In this document: positions 1 through 11,075 of the stretch, piece after piece | How positions within the stretch are numbered: position 1 is the stretch's first letter | How the letters are laid out: each line of letters opens with the position of its first letter | Source of the DNA: Lachnospiraceae bacterium | GTDB lineage: Bacteria; Bacillota; Clostridia; Lachnospirales; Lachnospiraceae | Length of the DNA: 64,000 nucleotides | Direction: 5' to 3' | NCBI GenBank assembly: GCA_017430085.1 | Contig: JAFRNR010000003.1 | Location: forward strand, 1-64,000 | Position numbers and translations under genes: made by a program | The notes under the pieces: model-generated | What the model was told of the DNA's origin: nothing | Databases searched by the model: none | What the model saw: the letters and a program-made list of their open reading frames with translations, nothing else

Positions 1-27
1 CCGCATGTCTTGTGTTATAGTAGCCAC
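1..27 (-). CDS. 5' end of a transposase gene, cut by the window edge
   Basis: Only nine codons lie in the window, read leftward from a GTG: M-A-T-I-T-Q-D-M-R. A strong Shine-Dalgarno AAGGAGG (complement of 37-43) sits 9 bases upstream, which fixes the start. The peptide matches my memory of the N-terminus of an IS481-like integrase-core transposase family common in gut Clostridia, where an HTH domain follows directly. The neighbouring inverted repeats support an insertion sequence. With so few residues the family is an inference; the start site itself is well supported. Confidence 0.55.
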
Positions 28-139
28 GATGGAAGTCCTCCTTAGGTTTTTTGTTGTGGTGACTTAATCCTAACACAAGTTGGCACTTCCATCTTTTTTA
101 TTGTGGAAGTCGGTGTAACATATGTATTGTAATCCTACA
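28..139. mobile_element. Terminal non-coding end of an insertion sequence
   Basis: The stretch between the transposase start and about position 139 is AT-rich and unlike the GC-rich DNA that follows. It holds an inverted repeat ACTTCCA (about 87-93) / TGGAAGT (about 104-110) around a T-rich loop, and a further copy of the GGAAGT word at 31-36. Reading from the right, the element would end with TGTAGG (complement of 134-139), a TGT terminus typical of several IS families. The exact boundary and any target duplication cannot be fixed from one end. Confidence 0.4.
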
Positions 140-168
140 ATGAGGGGCGGCCTGAATGCCGTCCCCCC

Positions 169-197
169 TTGTTTTATCAGGCGCATACTGCTATAAT
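169..197 (+). promoter_or_regulatory. Promoter for sdaA
   Basis: TTGTTT (169-174), 17-base spacer, TATAAT (192-197) preceded by TGC, an extended -10. A short GC hairpin (GCGGC-TTCGC-GCCGC, about 211-225) followed by CCCTTTTT lies in the leader and could act as a weak attenuator. Confidence 0.55.
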
Positions 198-268
198 GTT
201 TCCGCATCGAGCGGCTTCGCGCCGCCCCTTTTTATCACGCCCGCCGGGCGCCAGGAAAGGACGATCCC

Positions 269-1474
269 ATGCGCACCATCAAAACCGTCTTCAAAATCGG
301 CCAGGGTCCCTCCAGTTCCCATACCGTCGGCCCCTTCCGCGCCGCTCAATGGTTCAGGGACCACAACCCGGAGGCGGACGCCTTCGAAGTGACCCTTTAC
401 GGCTCCCTCGCCTATACCGGCGAAGGACACGGGACCGGAAAGGCCATCCGCCGCATCCTGCCCGAAGCGAAACTGATCTTCGACAAGGAAACGGCCGACC
501 TGCCCCATCCCAACACGATGCTGTTCCGGGCCTTCCGCGACGGCCATCTGCTGGCCGAAAAGCAGATCATGAGCATCGGCGGCGGCTCCATCCGCTGGCC
601 CCGCGGCCGGACCGGGGAGGAGCGCGAGATCTACCCGCAGACGAGTTTCGGGGAAATGCGCTACTACTGCTATCAGGGCGGTATCCGCCTGCTGGATTTC
701 ATCAAACAGACGGAAGGCCCCGGCCTGACGCCTTATCTGGCCACGGTCTGGGATGCGATGAAGGACGCCGTCGAACGCGGCCTGCAGGCGGAGGGCGTCC
801 TCCCCGGGGGCCTCAATCTGAACCGCCGCGCCGCCGATCTGTACAACACCCGCTGCTACAACGAGAGTTCGGACCTGACCATGAACCGCACCATTGCCGC
901 CTATGCCTACGCCGTGAGCGAGGAAAACGCGGCGGAGGGCGTGGTGGTGACCGCCCCCACCTGCGGCGCCTGCGGAGTGCTGCCCGCCGTGCTTTACTAC
1001 ATGGAGCATGATCGGGGCTTTCCGGAGGAAGAGATCCTGGACGCGCTGGCGGTGGCCGGCCTGATCGGCAACGTGATCCGCACCAACGCCTCGGTCTCCG
1101 GCGCGGAATGCGGCTGCCAGGCCGAGATCGGCTCCGCCTGCTCCATGGCGGCCGCGGCGCTGGCCAGCCTCTACAAACTGGACGACAACCAGATCGAATA
1201 CGCGGCGGAGACCGCGATGGAGCACTCGCTGGGCCTCACCTGCGACCCGGTGAACGGCCTCGTGCAGATCCCCTGCATCGAGCGGAACGCGGTCGCCGCG
1301 ATGCGCGCCGTCAGTTCCGTGAACCTCGCCCACTTCCTGACCGGCACCCGGAAGATCTCCTTCGACGAAGTCGTGCAAACGATGTACCGGACCGGCAAAG
1401 ACATGGATAAAAAGTACCGCGAAACCTCCCACGGCGGCCTGGCGGCGCTGTATCATTACGAACAGGAGTCCTGA
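269..1474 (+). CDS. sdaA: L-serine ammonia-lyase, one-piece iron-sulfur type
   Basis: Deaminates L-serine to pyruvate and ammonia with an oxygen-labile [4Fe-4S] cluster in the cytoplasm. The 401-residue protein joins the beta-type domain (start GQGPSSSHTVGPFRAA, about residues 12-27) to the alpha-type domain. In the latter, APTCGACGVLPAVL (about 230-243) and SGAECGCQAEIGSACSMAAA (about 277-296) carry the cysteines expected to bind the cluster. The length is near that of single-chain bacterial enzymes. The ATG is preceded by AGGAAAGGA. The next gene begins 2 bases after the stop, so the two are probably co-transcribed. Serine use as a carbon source fits an anaerobic fermenter. Confidence 0.93.
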   Translation: MRTIKTVFKIGQGPSSSHTVGPFRAAQWFRDHNPEADAFEVTLYGSLAYTGEGHGTGKAIRRILPEAKLIFDKETADLPHPNTMLFRAFRDGHLLAEKQIMSIGGGSIRWPRGRTGEEREIYPQTSFGEMRYYCYQGGIRLLDFIKQTEGPGLTPYLATVWDAMKDAVERGLQAEGVLPGGLNLNRRAADLYNTRCYNESSDLTMNRTIAAYAYAVSEENAAEGVVVTAPTCGACGVLPAVLYYMEHDRGFPEEEILDALAVAGLIGNVIRTNASVSGAECGCQAEIGSACSMAAAALASLYKLDDNQIEYAAETAMEHSLGLTCDPVNGLVQIPCIERNAVAAMRAVSSVNLAHFLTGTRKISFDEVVQTMYRTGKDMDKKYRETSHGGLAALYHYEQES

Positions 1475-1476
1475 AC

Positions 1477-2565
1477 ATGTCCGAATCTTCCCTGACCCCC
1501 GGCAAGCACTTCCCGGCGGACCTGACGCCGCCCACCCGCGGGGAGATCCTGTCCCTTCTGGCGCAATACGGATACGCCGGAGCGGGCGATATCCGCCTGA
1601 TCGATACGTCACACGACGCGGACGACATCCGCCTGAACTACATCATCGGCCGCCGTTTTGTCCTGCGCCTGGTGAAAGCGCCGGACATGACTGAGCAGCG
1701 CCTCGCCGACCTGAACCGCCTGATCGGCCGCTACCGGCGGTTCGGCCTCTTCTGCCCGGCTTTCCTGCCGGACCCGAAAGGCCGCTTTTTCCACGCCCGC
1801 GGCCCGCTTTCCGTTTATCTGGCAGAATACGCGGACTTCCCTCTGATGTATGATCTGATGCAGGAAAAGCCGCCGCGCATCGACAGCGCGGCCCTCTGGC
1901 AGGAAGTCCTGGACAGCGTCGCCCTCTTCGCGGAGCGCTACCGGAACGTGGATCTTTCCGACACGATGGGCATGTACAGCCTGTTCGATCTGAGCCCCTT
2001 CGACAAGGAGGAAGGGATCGACGAGAAGCAGCAGAATTTCGACCGCCTGATCCGCGCGCTGAACGATATTGGGGAAACTTCCCTGGCAGCCCGCCTGACG
2101 CAAAAACATGACGCCGTCCGCGCCGCCCTCCGTGCCGTCTACAAATCCCTCCCCCGCTGCGTCTTCCAGGGCGATGAGAACTCCAGCAACGTACTGGTGG
2201 GGCCGGACGGCCACCTGGCCGGCTTCATCGACTTCAACCTGTCCGGCACGGAAGTGATCGTGAACCAGTTCGCCAACCTGGGCGGCGGATTTATGGAAGA
2301 AGTCGAAGAACCCGTCGGCGCAGCCGTGCGCCTGGAGCACGCGCTGGCAGAGTACCGCCGGTACCAGGGCCGCATGCTGACGCTCTACCACGCTACGGAG
2401 ACCGAAAAGACAGCGCTCGGCGGGTACACCTGGATCGCGCTGGCCGCCGGCTGGCCGCAGGTATGTTTCTTCCTGGACGGACTGAAAAACGGAAAGCTGA
2501 AGGTTGAGGTCCTCGAATTGCTGGGGATGCTGGCAGACCTGCCGGAAGAGGCGCTGATGCTGTAA
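1477..2565 (+). CDS. Phosphotransferase of the aminoglycoside/homoserine kinase (APH-like) fold
   Basis: A 362-residue protein with the kinase-like catalytic loop VFQGDENSSNVLV (about residues 229-241) and metal-binding GFIDFNLSG (about 248-256), corresponding to the HxDxxxxN and D-containing motifs of APH enzymes; the usual catalytic His is Gln here (FQGDENSSN). A paralogue with the same layout (FQADLNSTN, GLIDFNLAG) is encoded at 46620-47744. The substrate is unknown; a small-molecule alcohol is likely. It follows sdaA by 2 bases. I infer a kinase-like fold with confidence, but the Gln substitution leaves activity open. Confidence 0.7.
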   Translation: MSESSLTPGKHFPADLTPPTRGEILSLLAQYGYAGAGDIRLIDTSHDADDIRLNYIIGRRFVLRLVKAPDMTEQRLADLNRLIGRYRRFGLFCPAFLPDPKGRFFHARGPLSVYLAEYADFPLMYDLMQEKPPRIDSAALWQEVLDSVALFAERYRNVDLSDTMGMYSLFDLSPFDKEEGIDEKQQNFDRLIRALNDIGETSLAARLTQKHDAVRAALRAVYKSLPRCVFQGDENSSNVLVGPDGHLAGFIDFNLSGTEVIVNQFANLGGGFMEEVEEPVGAAVRLEHALAEYRRYQGRMLTLYHATETEKTALGGYTWIALAAGWPQVCFFLDGLKNGKLKVEVLELLGMLADLPEEALML

Positions 2566-2909
2566 ACCTTACAAACCCCGGGCCGTTGAAACAACGGCCC
2601 CTGCAACGGATTTGACTTCGGGCCGTTGAAACAACGGCCCCTGCGAATGACAAAAGGGCAGCTGCGGGCCGCCTTTTTTTCGCACGAAAAATGGACGGGC
2701 TGAAACCGAACTTCACCCGCCCGGAAGTTTTCCTGCTTCCTCGAATTTCCGTAGAACGGATCGTGATCTCCTTGCCTGACCGAAAACCATGCAGGATAAA
2801 GGATAACGCAAAAGAATAACGGATAACACGGACTTTGGACCGGATCCTTTATAGCGCAGTGTTCTCAGTGAGAACTAAAAGAGGAAACAGCGGAAAAGGG
2901 GCTCTCTCC
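2566..2909. other. Intergenic stretch between convergent genes
   Basis: About 340 bases without a supportable gene. It contains two palindromic repeats (separate entry), a GC-rich imperfect hairpin ending in a T-run near 2655-2681 that may end the upstream operon, two near-repeats of GGATAAC (about 2800-2825), and a perfect short palindrome GTTCTCA-C/G-TGAGAAC near 2861-2875. Confidence 0.5.
2580..2644. repeat. Two tandem copies of an interspersed palindrome
   Basis: Copies at 2580-2604 and 2620-2644: GGGCCGTTG-AAA-CAACGGCCC followed by CTGC, 40 bases apart and identical. They belong to the small dispersed palindrome family also found at 6541, 16055 and 19017. Confidence 0.8.
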
Positions 2910-3410
2910 TTACTCTTCCACTTCGAACTGGACCGTGGTGTTGACGAGGTCCAGGGCGTTCTGGGCGCGGCCGAGTTCGTCGGCGACGGCGTCATAATCC
3001 GCCGCGACCTGTTCCGGGTCGTAGTTGACCAGGGTGTATTCCACCAGGTTGCTGTTGTAGCGGGCCACGCGGGTGCGGGGCAGGACATCCTTCATGCCGG
3101 CGAGTTTCTGCTTTTTCGCCGTCAGCTGCGGCAGATAGATCAGCATCTGGTCGATCGTCATGTCAAAACCGGGGATCTGCGTGCTGCAGTTGAACCGGTT
3201 GACGGCGTGCTTGACGCGGCGGATCTCCGCCTCCAGCGCGTTCATGGCAGCCTGCGTTTCCGCGTAATCGTACGCCGGGCGCAGTTCCTCTTCGTTTTCG
3301 CCCGCGGAGACCGTGAACTGCCGGCTCAGGCTCTCCCGGTTCTGCAGGGAATTCAGTTCTTCGTTCAGTTTTCGCAAGTATTTGGCCGCTTCGGCGGATG
3401 TCATCAGCAT
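2910..3410 (-). CDS. Unknown coiled-coil protein, DIP1984/DUF6847-like
   Basis: A 166-residue, charged, largely helical protein with no signal peptide or membrane segment. It has an N-terminal Leu-heptad region (KYLRKLNEELNSLQNRESLS), a central VNRFN...MTIDQMLIYLPQLTAKKQKLAGMK, and an ending D-x-V-N-T-T-V-Q. That order resembles the DIP1984-like family (rLN...tL..lla.rd.L...iQ..NW), but I cannot confirm it. The start is supported by AGGAGG 6 bases upstream and by a promoter with 17-base spacing. It is divergent from the gene at 3572. Function is unknown. Confidence 0.65.
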   Translation of the reverse strand: MLMTSAEAAKYLRKLNEELNSLQNRESLSRQFTVSAGENEEELRPAYDYAETQAAMNALEAEIRRVKHAVNRFNCSTQIPGFDMTIDQMLIYLPQLTAKKQKLAGMKDVLPRTRVARYNSNLVEYTLVNYDPEQVAADYDAVADELGRAQNALDLVNTTVQFEVEE

Positions 3411-3450
3411 GGTCTTCCTCCTGTCTGCTGTTCGCTTTCATTCTGCCGCC

Positions 3451-3479
3451 ATTATACGGCCAAATCCGATTTTTCTCAA
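3451..3479 (-). promoter_or_regulatory. Promoter for the 2910-3410 gene
   Basis: On the minus strand, TTGAGA (complement of 3474-3479), 17-base spacer, TATAAT (complement of 3451-3456). Confidence 0.6.
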
Positions 3480-3486
3480 TAATCTC

Positions 3487-3515
3487 TTTACTTTTTTATG
3501 CGTTTCCGATACAAT
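3487..3515 (+). promoter_or_regulatory. Promoter for the 3572-4060 gene
   Basis: TTTACT (3487-3492), 17-base spacer, TACAAT (3510-3515). It diverges from the minus-strand promoter just upstream, so the two genes share about 160 bases of regulatory DNA. Confidence 0.5.
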
Positions 3516-3571
3516 ATTTCAGGAACTTACATGCGATCCTGCATAAGCCATACATTCAAGGAGGTACTACG

Positions 3572-4060
3572 ATGGGCAAATCCAATACTTTAGCCGCCAT
3601 GATCGCCGGCGCCGCCATGGCCGGCGGCCTTATCTATCTGAAAAAGATGTCCGAAAAGCAGCAGAAAACCGCTGCGGAATCTCTGGACGCCGAACTGGAC
3701 GATCTGAAGCGATCCGCCGAAGAAGAACATTCCTGGAAAGCCACCTACACCATCGACGGCGAAGAGCTGGACGCGGAAGAGATCAAGGCCCGCTTCAAAG
3801 AAGAAGCATCCAAGGCCATGGAGCATTTCCGTGAGGACGCGAAGAACGCCTCTGAAGACATCCTGGCCGGTCTGAAGAAGGCCCTGGCCGACGTGAAGGA
3901 AGCCGTGGAAGGCGCCAAGAAAGCCGCCGCCGAGCGCAAGGCCGCCGCCAACGAAGAGGAACCGGTCGATGCGGCGTTTGAGGAATTCAAGGATGCCGTG
4001 GAAGACGTCAAGGAAGAGATCCGCGATACCGTAGAGGAAGTGAAGGACTCTCTGGACTGA
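3572..4060 (+). CDS. Small Ala/Glu/Lys-rich coiled-coil protein with N-terminal membrane segment
   Basis: A 162-residue protein. An N-terminal hydrophobic stretch (about residues 7-23, LAAMIAGAAMAGGLIYL) is followed by a long, highly charged helical region of repeated EE/K/A heptads. This layout resembles YtxH-like or other envelope stress proteins, but no specific family is recognised. An upstream in-frame extension exists, but the ATG at 3572 has AAGGAGG at 3558-3564, 7 bases away, and is preferred. A terminator follows at 4087. Confidence 0.65.
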   Translation: MGKSNTLAAMIAGAAMAGGLIYLKKMSEKQQKTAAESLDAELDDLKRSAEEEHSWKATYTIDGEELDAEEIKARFKEEASKAMEHFREDAKNASEDILAGLKKALADVKEAVEGAKKAAAERKAAANEEEPVDAAFEEFKDAVEDVKEEIRDTVEEVKDSLD

Positions 4061-4086
4061 TCCGGCCGCCCGTTCCTTCCGGACGG

Positions 4087-4123
4087 AAAAGGGGGCTGCC
4101 CGATTTGAGGCAGTCCCCTTTTT
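4087..4123 (+). terminator. Rho-independent terminator after the 3572 gene
   Basis: AAAAGGGGGCTGCC, loop CGATTTGAG, GGCAGTCCCCTTTTT: a strong stem followed by a T-run. Confidence 0.8.
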
Positions 4124-4141
4124 GGTGCTCTGTCTGCTTTC

Positions 4142-4801
4142 TCAGCCGTTCAGGCCGATCAGCGCGGCCAGGTCTTCGATGGTCTTGCAGTAATGCTCGC
4201 AGTTCGCGCGCATGAACGATTCCACGGCGGGGTACTCTCCCGCCCAGCCCGCGGCGGCGAAGGGCACGCCCGCGGCCCGCGCCATGTCGTAGCCGGGCTT
4301 GAGGTCGTCCACGACCAGGACTTCCTCCGGCCGCAGGCCGAAACGTTCCAGGATCGCATGCACGCTGTGCGGTTCCGGCTTGCGGATAGGCTTGGGCACT
4401 TCCCAGCCGAACAGCATGTCCGGTTCGGGCAGGCCGTTCGCTTCGTAATCCCGGCGGATGTAGTCGCTGAAGGAATGCGAGACGACGCAGAGCAGGACGC
4501 CGGCGCGGCGGACCTCCCAGAGCAGGTCCTTCATGGCCGGGTAGGCGCGGGGGATGTGATGGTGCACGTATTCGCGCCAGAACGCTTCCTCCTCTTTCAT
4601 CTCCTCCTCATTCAGTCCGACGATCTCCTGGAAAAAGGGCAGGACGCCGGGGGAGAAATTGTAGGTGAAATACTGTTCCAGCGTGATGTCCGTGCCTCCG
4701 CGGAGCTGTTCCATGAACGCCAGGAAGGCCGGATAGTGCACCGTCGCGGTGGAATCCACCACCGTATCGTCATGGTCCAGGATCAGGCATTTGTAATTCA
4801 T
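4142..4801 (-). CDS. HAD-superfamily phosphatase
   Basis: A 219-residue hydrolase of the HAD-IA (phosphoglycolate phosphatase-like) type. Motif I is LILDHDDTVVDST at residues 6-18, with the catalytic Asp pair DHDDT. Motif II is CVVSHS (about 113), and motif III/IV is the Lys of VPKPIRKPEP plus VLVVDDLKPG (about 175-184). Substrate unknown. It lies just after the glnS terminator on the same strand, so it depends on read-through or a weak promoter. An ATG two codons upstream (4807) is also possible; the later one has GAG at better spacing. Confidence 0.8.
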   Translation of the reverse strand: MNYKCLILDHDDTVVDSTATVHYPAFLAFMEQLRGGTDITLEQYFTYNFSPGVLPFFQEIVGLNEEEMKEEEAFWREYVHHHIPRAYPAMKDLLWEVRRAGVLLCVVSHSFSDYIRRDYEANGLPEPDMLFGWEVPKPIRKPEPHSVHAILERFGLRPEEVLVVDDLKPGYDMARAAGVPFAAAGWAGEYPAVESFMRANCEHYCKTIEDLAALIGLNG

Positions 4802-4816
4802 AGGCATCTCAGACGG

Positions 4817-4841
4817 AAAAGGGCGGCGCGGAGCCGCCCCG
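4817..4841 (-). terminator. Terminator after glnS
   Basis: On the minus strand, GGGCGGC-TCCGC-GCCGCCC followed by TTTT, 7-30 bases past the glnS stop. Confidence 0.55.
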
Positions 4842-4847
4842 AAAGCT

Positions 4848-6518
<1,671 letters not shown>

Positions 6519-6540
6519 GTTTTTGCTCCTTCCTCGGCTC

Positions 6541-6566
6541 GTAGGGGCCGTTGTGCCAACGGCCCG
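6541..6566. repeat. Interspersed palindrome in the ruvB-glnS gap
   Basis: GTAGGGGCCGTTG-TGC-CAACGGCCCG, same family as 2580, 16055 and 19017. It lies between ruvB and the glnS ribosome-binding site, so it would be in the mRNA leader as a hairpin. Confidence 0.8.
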
Positions 6567-6649
6567 GATAGTTTCTCCTGTATCTTCACGGTAAAACGGT
6601 AATGTCTGTTGCACGGGCCGGCGGCCCGGAATATTCCTCTCTTTTCCCG

Positions 6650-7669
<1,020 letters not shown>

Positions 7670-7681
7670 GTTCCTGCCTCC

Positions 7682-8287
7682 TTAAAACATCGCCAGTTTC
7701 CGGAACGCCGCTTCCAGGATCTGGTCCACGGTCCAGTCCTCGTCCGCTTCCAGGCTGCGCACGGTCTTCAGGGCTTCCGAGGAGCTGTAGCCCAGCGCCT
7801 GCAGGGCCGCCACAGCCTCGGAGAAGGCGTCGGTGACGACGACGGGCGCGCCGGCCGCCTTGCCGGGACCGGTGACCAGCTGGGAAACGTCGATCTTGTC
7901 CTTCATTTCCAGGATCAGTTTTTCCGCCGTCTTCTTGCCCATGCCGGGCGCCTGCGCGATGGCTTTCGCGTCGCCGGCGATGACCGCCAGCCGCAGTTCG
8001 TCCACGCTCAGCGTCCCCATCACGGAGACCGCCAGCTTGGGGCCGATGCCGCTCACTTTGATGAGCTGCATGAACAGGTTCCGGGCTTCGCGGTCCGAAA
8101 AGCCGTACAGCTTCTGCGAGTCCTCGCCCACCTGATAATAGGTGTACAGTTTTACTTCCTCGCCGGGAGCGGGCAGTTCCGCGCGGAGCGAGGCCGGAAT
8201 GATCAGGTGGTAGCCGACGCCGCCGGCTTCCAGCACCGCGCCTTCTTCCGTATATTCGGTCAGGATGCCCTTGACGTAATAGATCAT
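7682..8287 (-). CDS. ruvA: Holliday junction-binding protein RuvA
   Basis: Tetrameric junction-binding partner of RuvB. Length 201. The N-terminal OB fold (MIYYVKGILTEYTEEGAVLE), two helix-hairpin-helix motifs (VSGIGPKLAVSVMGTLS and APGMGKKTAEKLILEMKDK) and the flexible C-terminal domain III (AALQALGYSSSEALKTVRSL) are in the usual order. It overlaps the end of dtd by 4 bases, implying translational coupling. Confidence 0.96.
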   Translation of the reverse strand: MIYYVKGILTEYTEEGAVLEAGGVGYHLIIPASLRAELPAPGEEVKLYTYYQVGEDSQKLYGFSDREARNLFMQLIKVSGIGPKLAVSVMGTLSVDELRLAVIAGDAKAIAQAPGMGKKTAEKLILEMKDKIDVSQLVTGPGKAAGAPVVVTDAFSEAVAALQALGYSSSEALKTVRSLEADEDWTVDQILEAAFRKLAMF

Positions 8288-8727
8288 CCGTTTTCCTCCC
8301 AGACGATGGTGAAGGGGCCGTCATTGATCAGGCTGATCTCCATGTGCGCCCCGAACACGCCGGTCTGCACCGACGGATCGGTCTGCCGGCAGATATCTAC
8401 AAAATATTCATACAGCCGCTCGGCTTTTTCGCCGCCCGCCGCGTTGGTGAAGCTGGGGCGGTATCCCTTGCGGCAGTCCGCGTACAGCGTGAACTGCGAG
8501 ACCACCAGGAGCTGTCCGCCGACGTCCGCCAGGGACAGGTTCGTCTTGCCTTCCGCATCCGGGAAGATGCGGAGGCCCAGCATTTTCTTTGCGAGGCGGT
8601 CCGCCTGCGCTTCGGTATCGGTCTGGGACACGCCCAGCAGGACCAGAAAGCCCTTTCCGATGCGGCCTACGGTTTTGCCTTCCACTGTCACAGCGGCTTC
8701 CGTCACCCGCTGCACTACGATCTTCAT
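8284..8727 (-). CDS. dtd: D-aminoacyl-tRNA deacylase
   Basis: Hydrolyses D-amino acids (and glycine) from mischarged tRNAs. Length 147, typical. The two signature motifs are present: SQFTLYAD (about residues 77-84) and, near the C-terminus, LINDGPFT (about 134-141), the equivalent of the GPxT cross-subunit motif. AAGGAGG lies just before the ATG. It is the first gene of the dtd-ruvA-ruvB run. Confidence 0.95.
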   Translation of the reverse strand: MKIVVQRVTEAAVTVEGKTVGRIGKGFLVLLGVSQTDTEAQADRLAKKMLGLRIFPDAEGKTNLSLADVGGQLLVVSQFTLYADCRKGYRPSFTNAAGGEKAERLYEYFVDICRQTDPSVQTGVFGAHMEISLINDGPFTIVWEENG

Positions 8728-8767
8728 ACGCGCCTCCTTCCGGTCTCCCGCGTCCGCTTCCCGGTGC

Positions 8768-10135
8768 TTACGGCACGGACGGGAGCGTGGAATCCGCGGC
8801 CGTGGTCTCCGCCGGTTCCGTCGGGGCGGTGGTGGGCGGGACGGTGGTCTCGCGGGTGCGGGTCGGCGGCGTTTCGGCCTTGATGGTCACAGTGATGCGC
8901 GGGCCGGGCAGCGGGATGAAGATCTCCTCGTCCTCGCAGTGGACCTCCACCGGCAGGATGTAGGTGCCGGGGTTGTTCGCATAATCCGTCACGTCGATGG
9001 ACAGGCTGATCGTGTCGGGATCGAACGCCTGGAAGTCGTCTTCCAGACCGCGGATGCTGACGGTGACGGGAAGGTCGAATTCATAGCGGTACCCGTCTTC
9101 ATCCCCGATCAGCCGCACATTGCGCACCGAGAATTCCCGGACGACCAGTTCATCCACCTGGAGGGTCACCGTGAACAGCGTTTCCTGGCCGTCCATGAGT
9201 TCGATGCCGTCGGGCAGGAAATAGGCCAGATCCAGTTCGAAGTCTTTGTCTTCCGTGACATCGGTCAGGTTCAGCGAGCCCGGGGTGATGGTCACGGCGG
9301 CCAGGTCGGCCAGCCGGCTCTTCAGGCCCTTCACCTGGACCGTGGGCAGCAGGCTGTGTCCCGTGTAGCGGTAGCCATCCGGCACCTGGGACTTCAGTTC
9401 GTCCACGGCCTCCTGGCTGATCACTACCGGCACCGTCTTCATGGTCTGGATCTCCACGGTGACCATGACGCTGTTCGTGCTGACCTTGGTGTCCTTGTAA
9501 CTGTCGAGATGGAGTTCATCCCCCGTATTGGTAAAGTACTGCAGGACCGATTCGACCTGCGAACTTTCTGTCATCTGCGAGACGTCCACTTCCGCCACCA
9601 CGCTGCCGATCCGGTCCAGCACGGAGCTGGGGGCCGTGACCCGCACGGTGCGCGGCGCGACTGACAGGCTGCCCACGAAATAGCCGTCCGGCGGCGTTTC
9701 CTCGGACTGAATAGTGATGATGAAGTTCTTGGACACGATGTTCTCATACCGGATGGTCACAGCGTTATTGACCAGGGTGATCTGGCTGTCACTGATCGCG
9801 GGATTGGAGCAGGTCACGCGGACGGGCACCGCCCCGTTGACGTCCACCATTTCCTGGATATCCGCCGTCGCGGTGAAATCGGAAGTCTTCAGGCTCTGCA
9901 CCAGCGAGCGCGCGCCGGTCACGCGGATGTTCACCGTGGGATTATCGCCGCCTTCCACGGAATAGCTTTTGCCCGACTGGGCCAGCAGGTCCTCGTTCAG
10001 GAGCTTCACGGGAACGTTGTAGATCGGCTGGGTATCCGTCGGGTCCGCCAGGCTGATGATCACGAGCCAGGCGATGACGGCCAGTACGACGGACAGCAGT
10101 TTCAGCGGCCAGTTATTCAGTAATTTCTTCAGCAT
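8768..10135 (-). CDS. ybbR: YbbR-domain protein, regulator of the c-di-AMP cyclase (CdaR)
   Basis: Membrane-anchored extracytoplasmic protein of 455 residues. An N-terminal transmembrane helix (about residues 12-29, LKLLSVVLAVIAWLVIISLA) is followed by four YbbR-like beta domains and a Thr/Pro-rich tail (TRTRETTVPPTTAPTEPAET). In Bacilli this protein binds and modulates CdaA. It overlaps the end of cdaA by 23 bases, the conserved cdaA-cdaR arrangement. Confidence 0.9.
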   Translation of the reverse strand: MLKKLLNNWPLKLLSVVLAVIAWLVIISLADPTDTQPIYNVPVKLLNEDLLAQSGKSYSVEGGDNPTVNIRVTGARSLVQSLKTSDFTATADIQEMVDVNGAVPVRVTCSNPAISDSQITLVNNAVTIRYENIVSKNFIITIQSEETPPDGYFVGSLSVAPRTVRVTAPSSVLDRIGSVVAEVDVSQMTESSQVESVLQYFTNTGDELHLDSYKDTKVSTNSVMVTVEIQTMKTVPVVISQEAVDELKSQVPDGYRYTGHSLLPTVQVKGLKSRLADLAAVTITPGSLNLTDVTEDKDFELDLAYFLPDGIELMDGQETLFTVTLQVDELVVREFSVRNVRLIGDEDGYRYEFDLPVTVSIRGLEDDFQAFDPDTISLSIDVTDYANNPGTYILPVEVHCEDEEIFIPLPGPRITVTIKAETPPTRTRETTVPPTTAPTEPAETTAADSTLPSVP

Positions 10136-11075
10136 CCTGCTCTCCTTTCCCGCTGTTTTCCGTCACATCCGCCGGCTGGGGCGTTTCCTGTGCGGCGCCC
10201 CGGGGTCTTCTTCTGCGGCTCCGGCGTTTCTCCACTTCCTGCAGCAGCAGGTCCGAGGAGAAGTCATTTTCGATCTTCTGCAGTTCTTCCCGCAGGGCGT
10301 CCGGCGTCAGGTCGTGCAGCAGTTTCCCGCCGCGGGCCAGCGACACGCTGCCCGTTTCTTCAGAGACCACCACGATCCAGCTGTCCGTTTCTTCGCTGAG
10401 GCCGATGGCTGCCCGGTGGCGGGTCCCCAGGTCCTTGTTGATCTCGGTATTGGAGGACAGCGGCAGATAGCAGGTGGCCGCCGTCACCTTGGTCCCCTGC
10501 AGGATCACCGCGCCGTCATGCAGCGGCGTGTTCTTTTCGAATATATTGATCAGCAGCGCACTGGTCAGCACGCCGTCGATGCGGATACCCGTATTGATGT
10601 ACTGGCCCAGTTCGATCTCCCGTTCCAGGCAGATCAGCGCGCCGGTCTTGTTGCGGCCCATGATGTAGCTGGCTTCCACGATCTCCTCCACGGCTTCGGG
10701 CGGATACATTTTTTCCGTCTGCGAGCGGTTGGAGCGCATGAAATAACGGATATACTTGCCCTGTCCGATCTGCTCCAGCGCCGCGCGCAGCTCCGGCTGG
10801 AACAGGACCAGGAGGGCGATCACCAAAATGCTCAGCGTCCTGTCTGCGATATAGGAAATGACGTTCAGTTCGAACACATTGGCCAGCAGCACGAAGACCA
10901 GCAGGACGACGACGCCGCGCAGCAGCACCCAGGCCCGGGAGCGCTTGATCCAGATGATCAGATAATAAATCAGGAAGGCCAGGACCAGGATCTCGATGAT
11001 ATTTTTAGGGGCGATCCGGATCGCCTGGACCTGGTGCCAGAGAGATCTCAGGAATTCACGTATCCCGCTCAGCAT
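10113..11075 (-). CDS. cdaA: Diadenylate cyclase CdaA
   Basis: Makes cyclic di-AMP from two ATP at the membrane. Length 320. Three N-terminal transmembrane helices (within residues 1-90) precede the DAC domain with its catalytic LHDGAVI (about 171-177) and RHRAAIGLSE (about 204-213) motifs. It has an extended, Arg-rich and acidic C-terminal tail (RRSRRRRPRGAAQ...GEQDAEEITE). It is coupled to ybbR downstream and overlaps the membrane-protein gene upstream by 20 bases. Confidence 0.95.
   Translation of the reverse strand: MLSGIREFLRSLWHQVQAIRIAPKNIIEILVLAFLIYYLIIWIKRSRAWVLLRGVVVLLVFVLLANVFELNVISYIADRTLSILVIALLVLFQPELRAALEQIGQGKYIRYFMRSNRSQTEKMYPPEAVEEIVEASYIMGRNKTGALICLEREIELGQYINTGIRIDGVLTSALLINIFEKNTPLHDGAVILQGTKVTAATCYLPLSSNTEINKDLGTRHRAAIGLSEETDSWIVVVSEETGSVSLARGGKLLHDLTPDALREELQKIENDFSSDLLLQEVEKRRSRRRRPRGAAQETPQPADVTENSGKGEQDAEEITE

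Noticed and set aside
191..1612. A 473-codon minus-strand frame opposite sdaA.
   Set aside because: Same GC-skewed, His/Gly/Arg-rich shadow composition; the plus strand encodes a clear serine dehydratase.
2861..2875. Palindrome GTTCTCA-TGAGAAC as a terminator or operator.
   Set aside because: It has no T-run and is not placed near a start; it may be chance.
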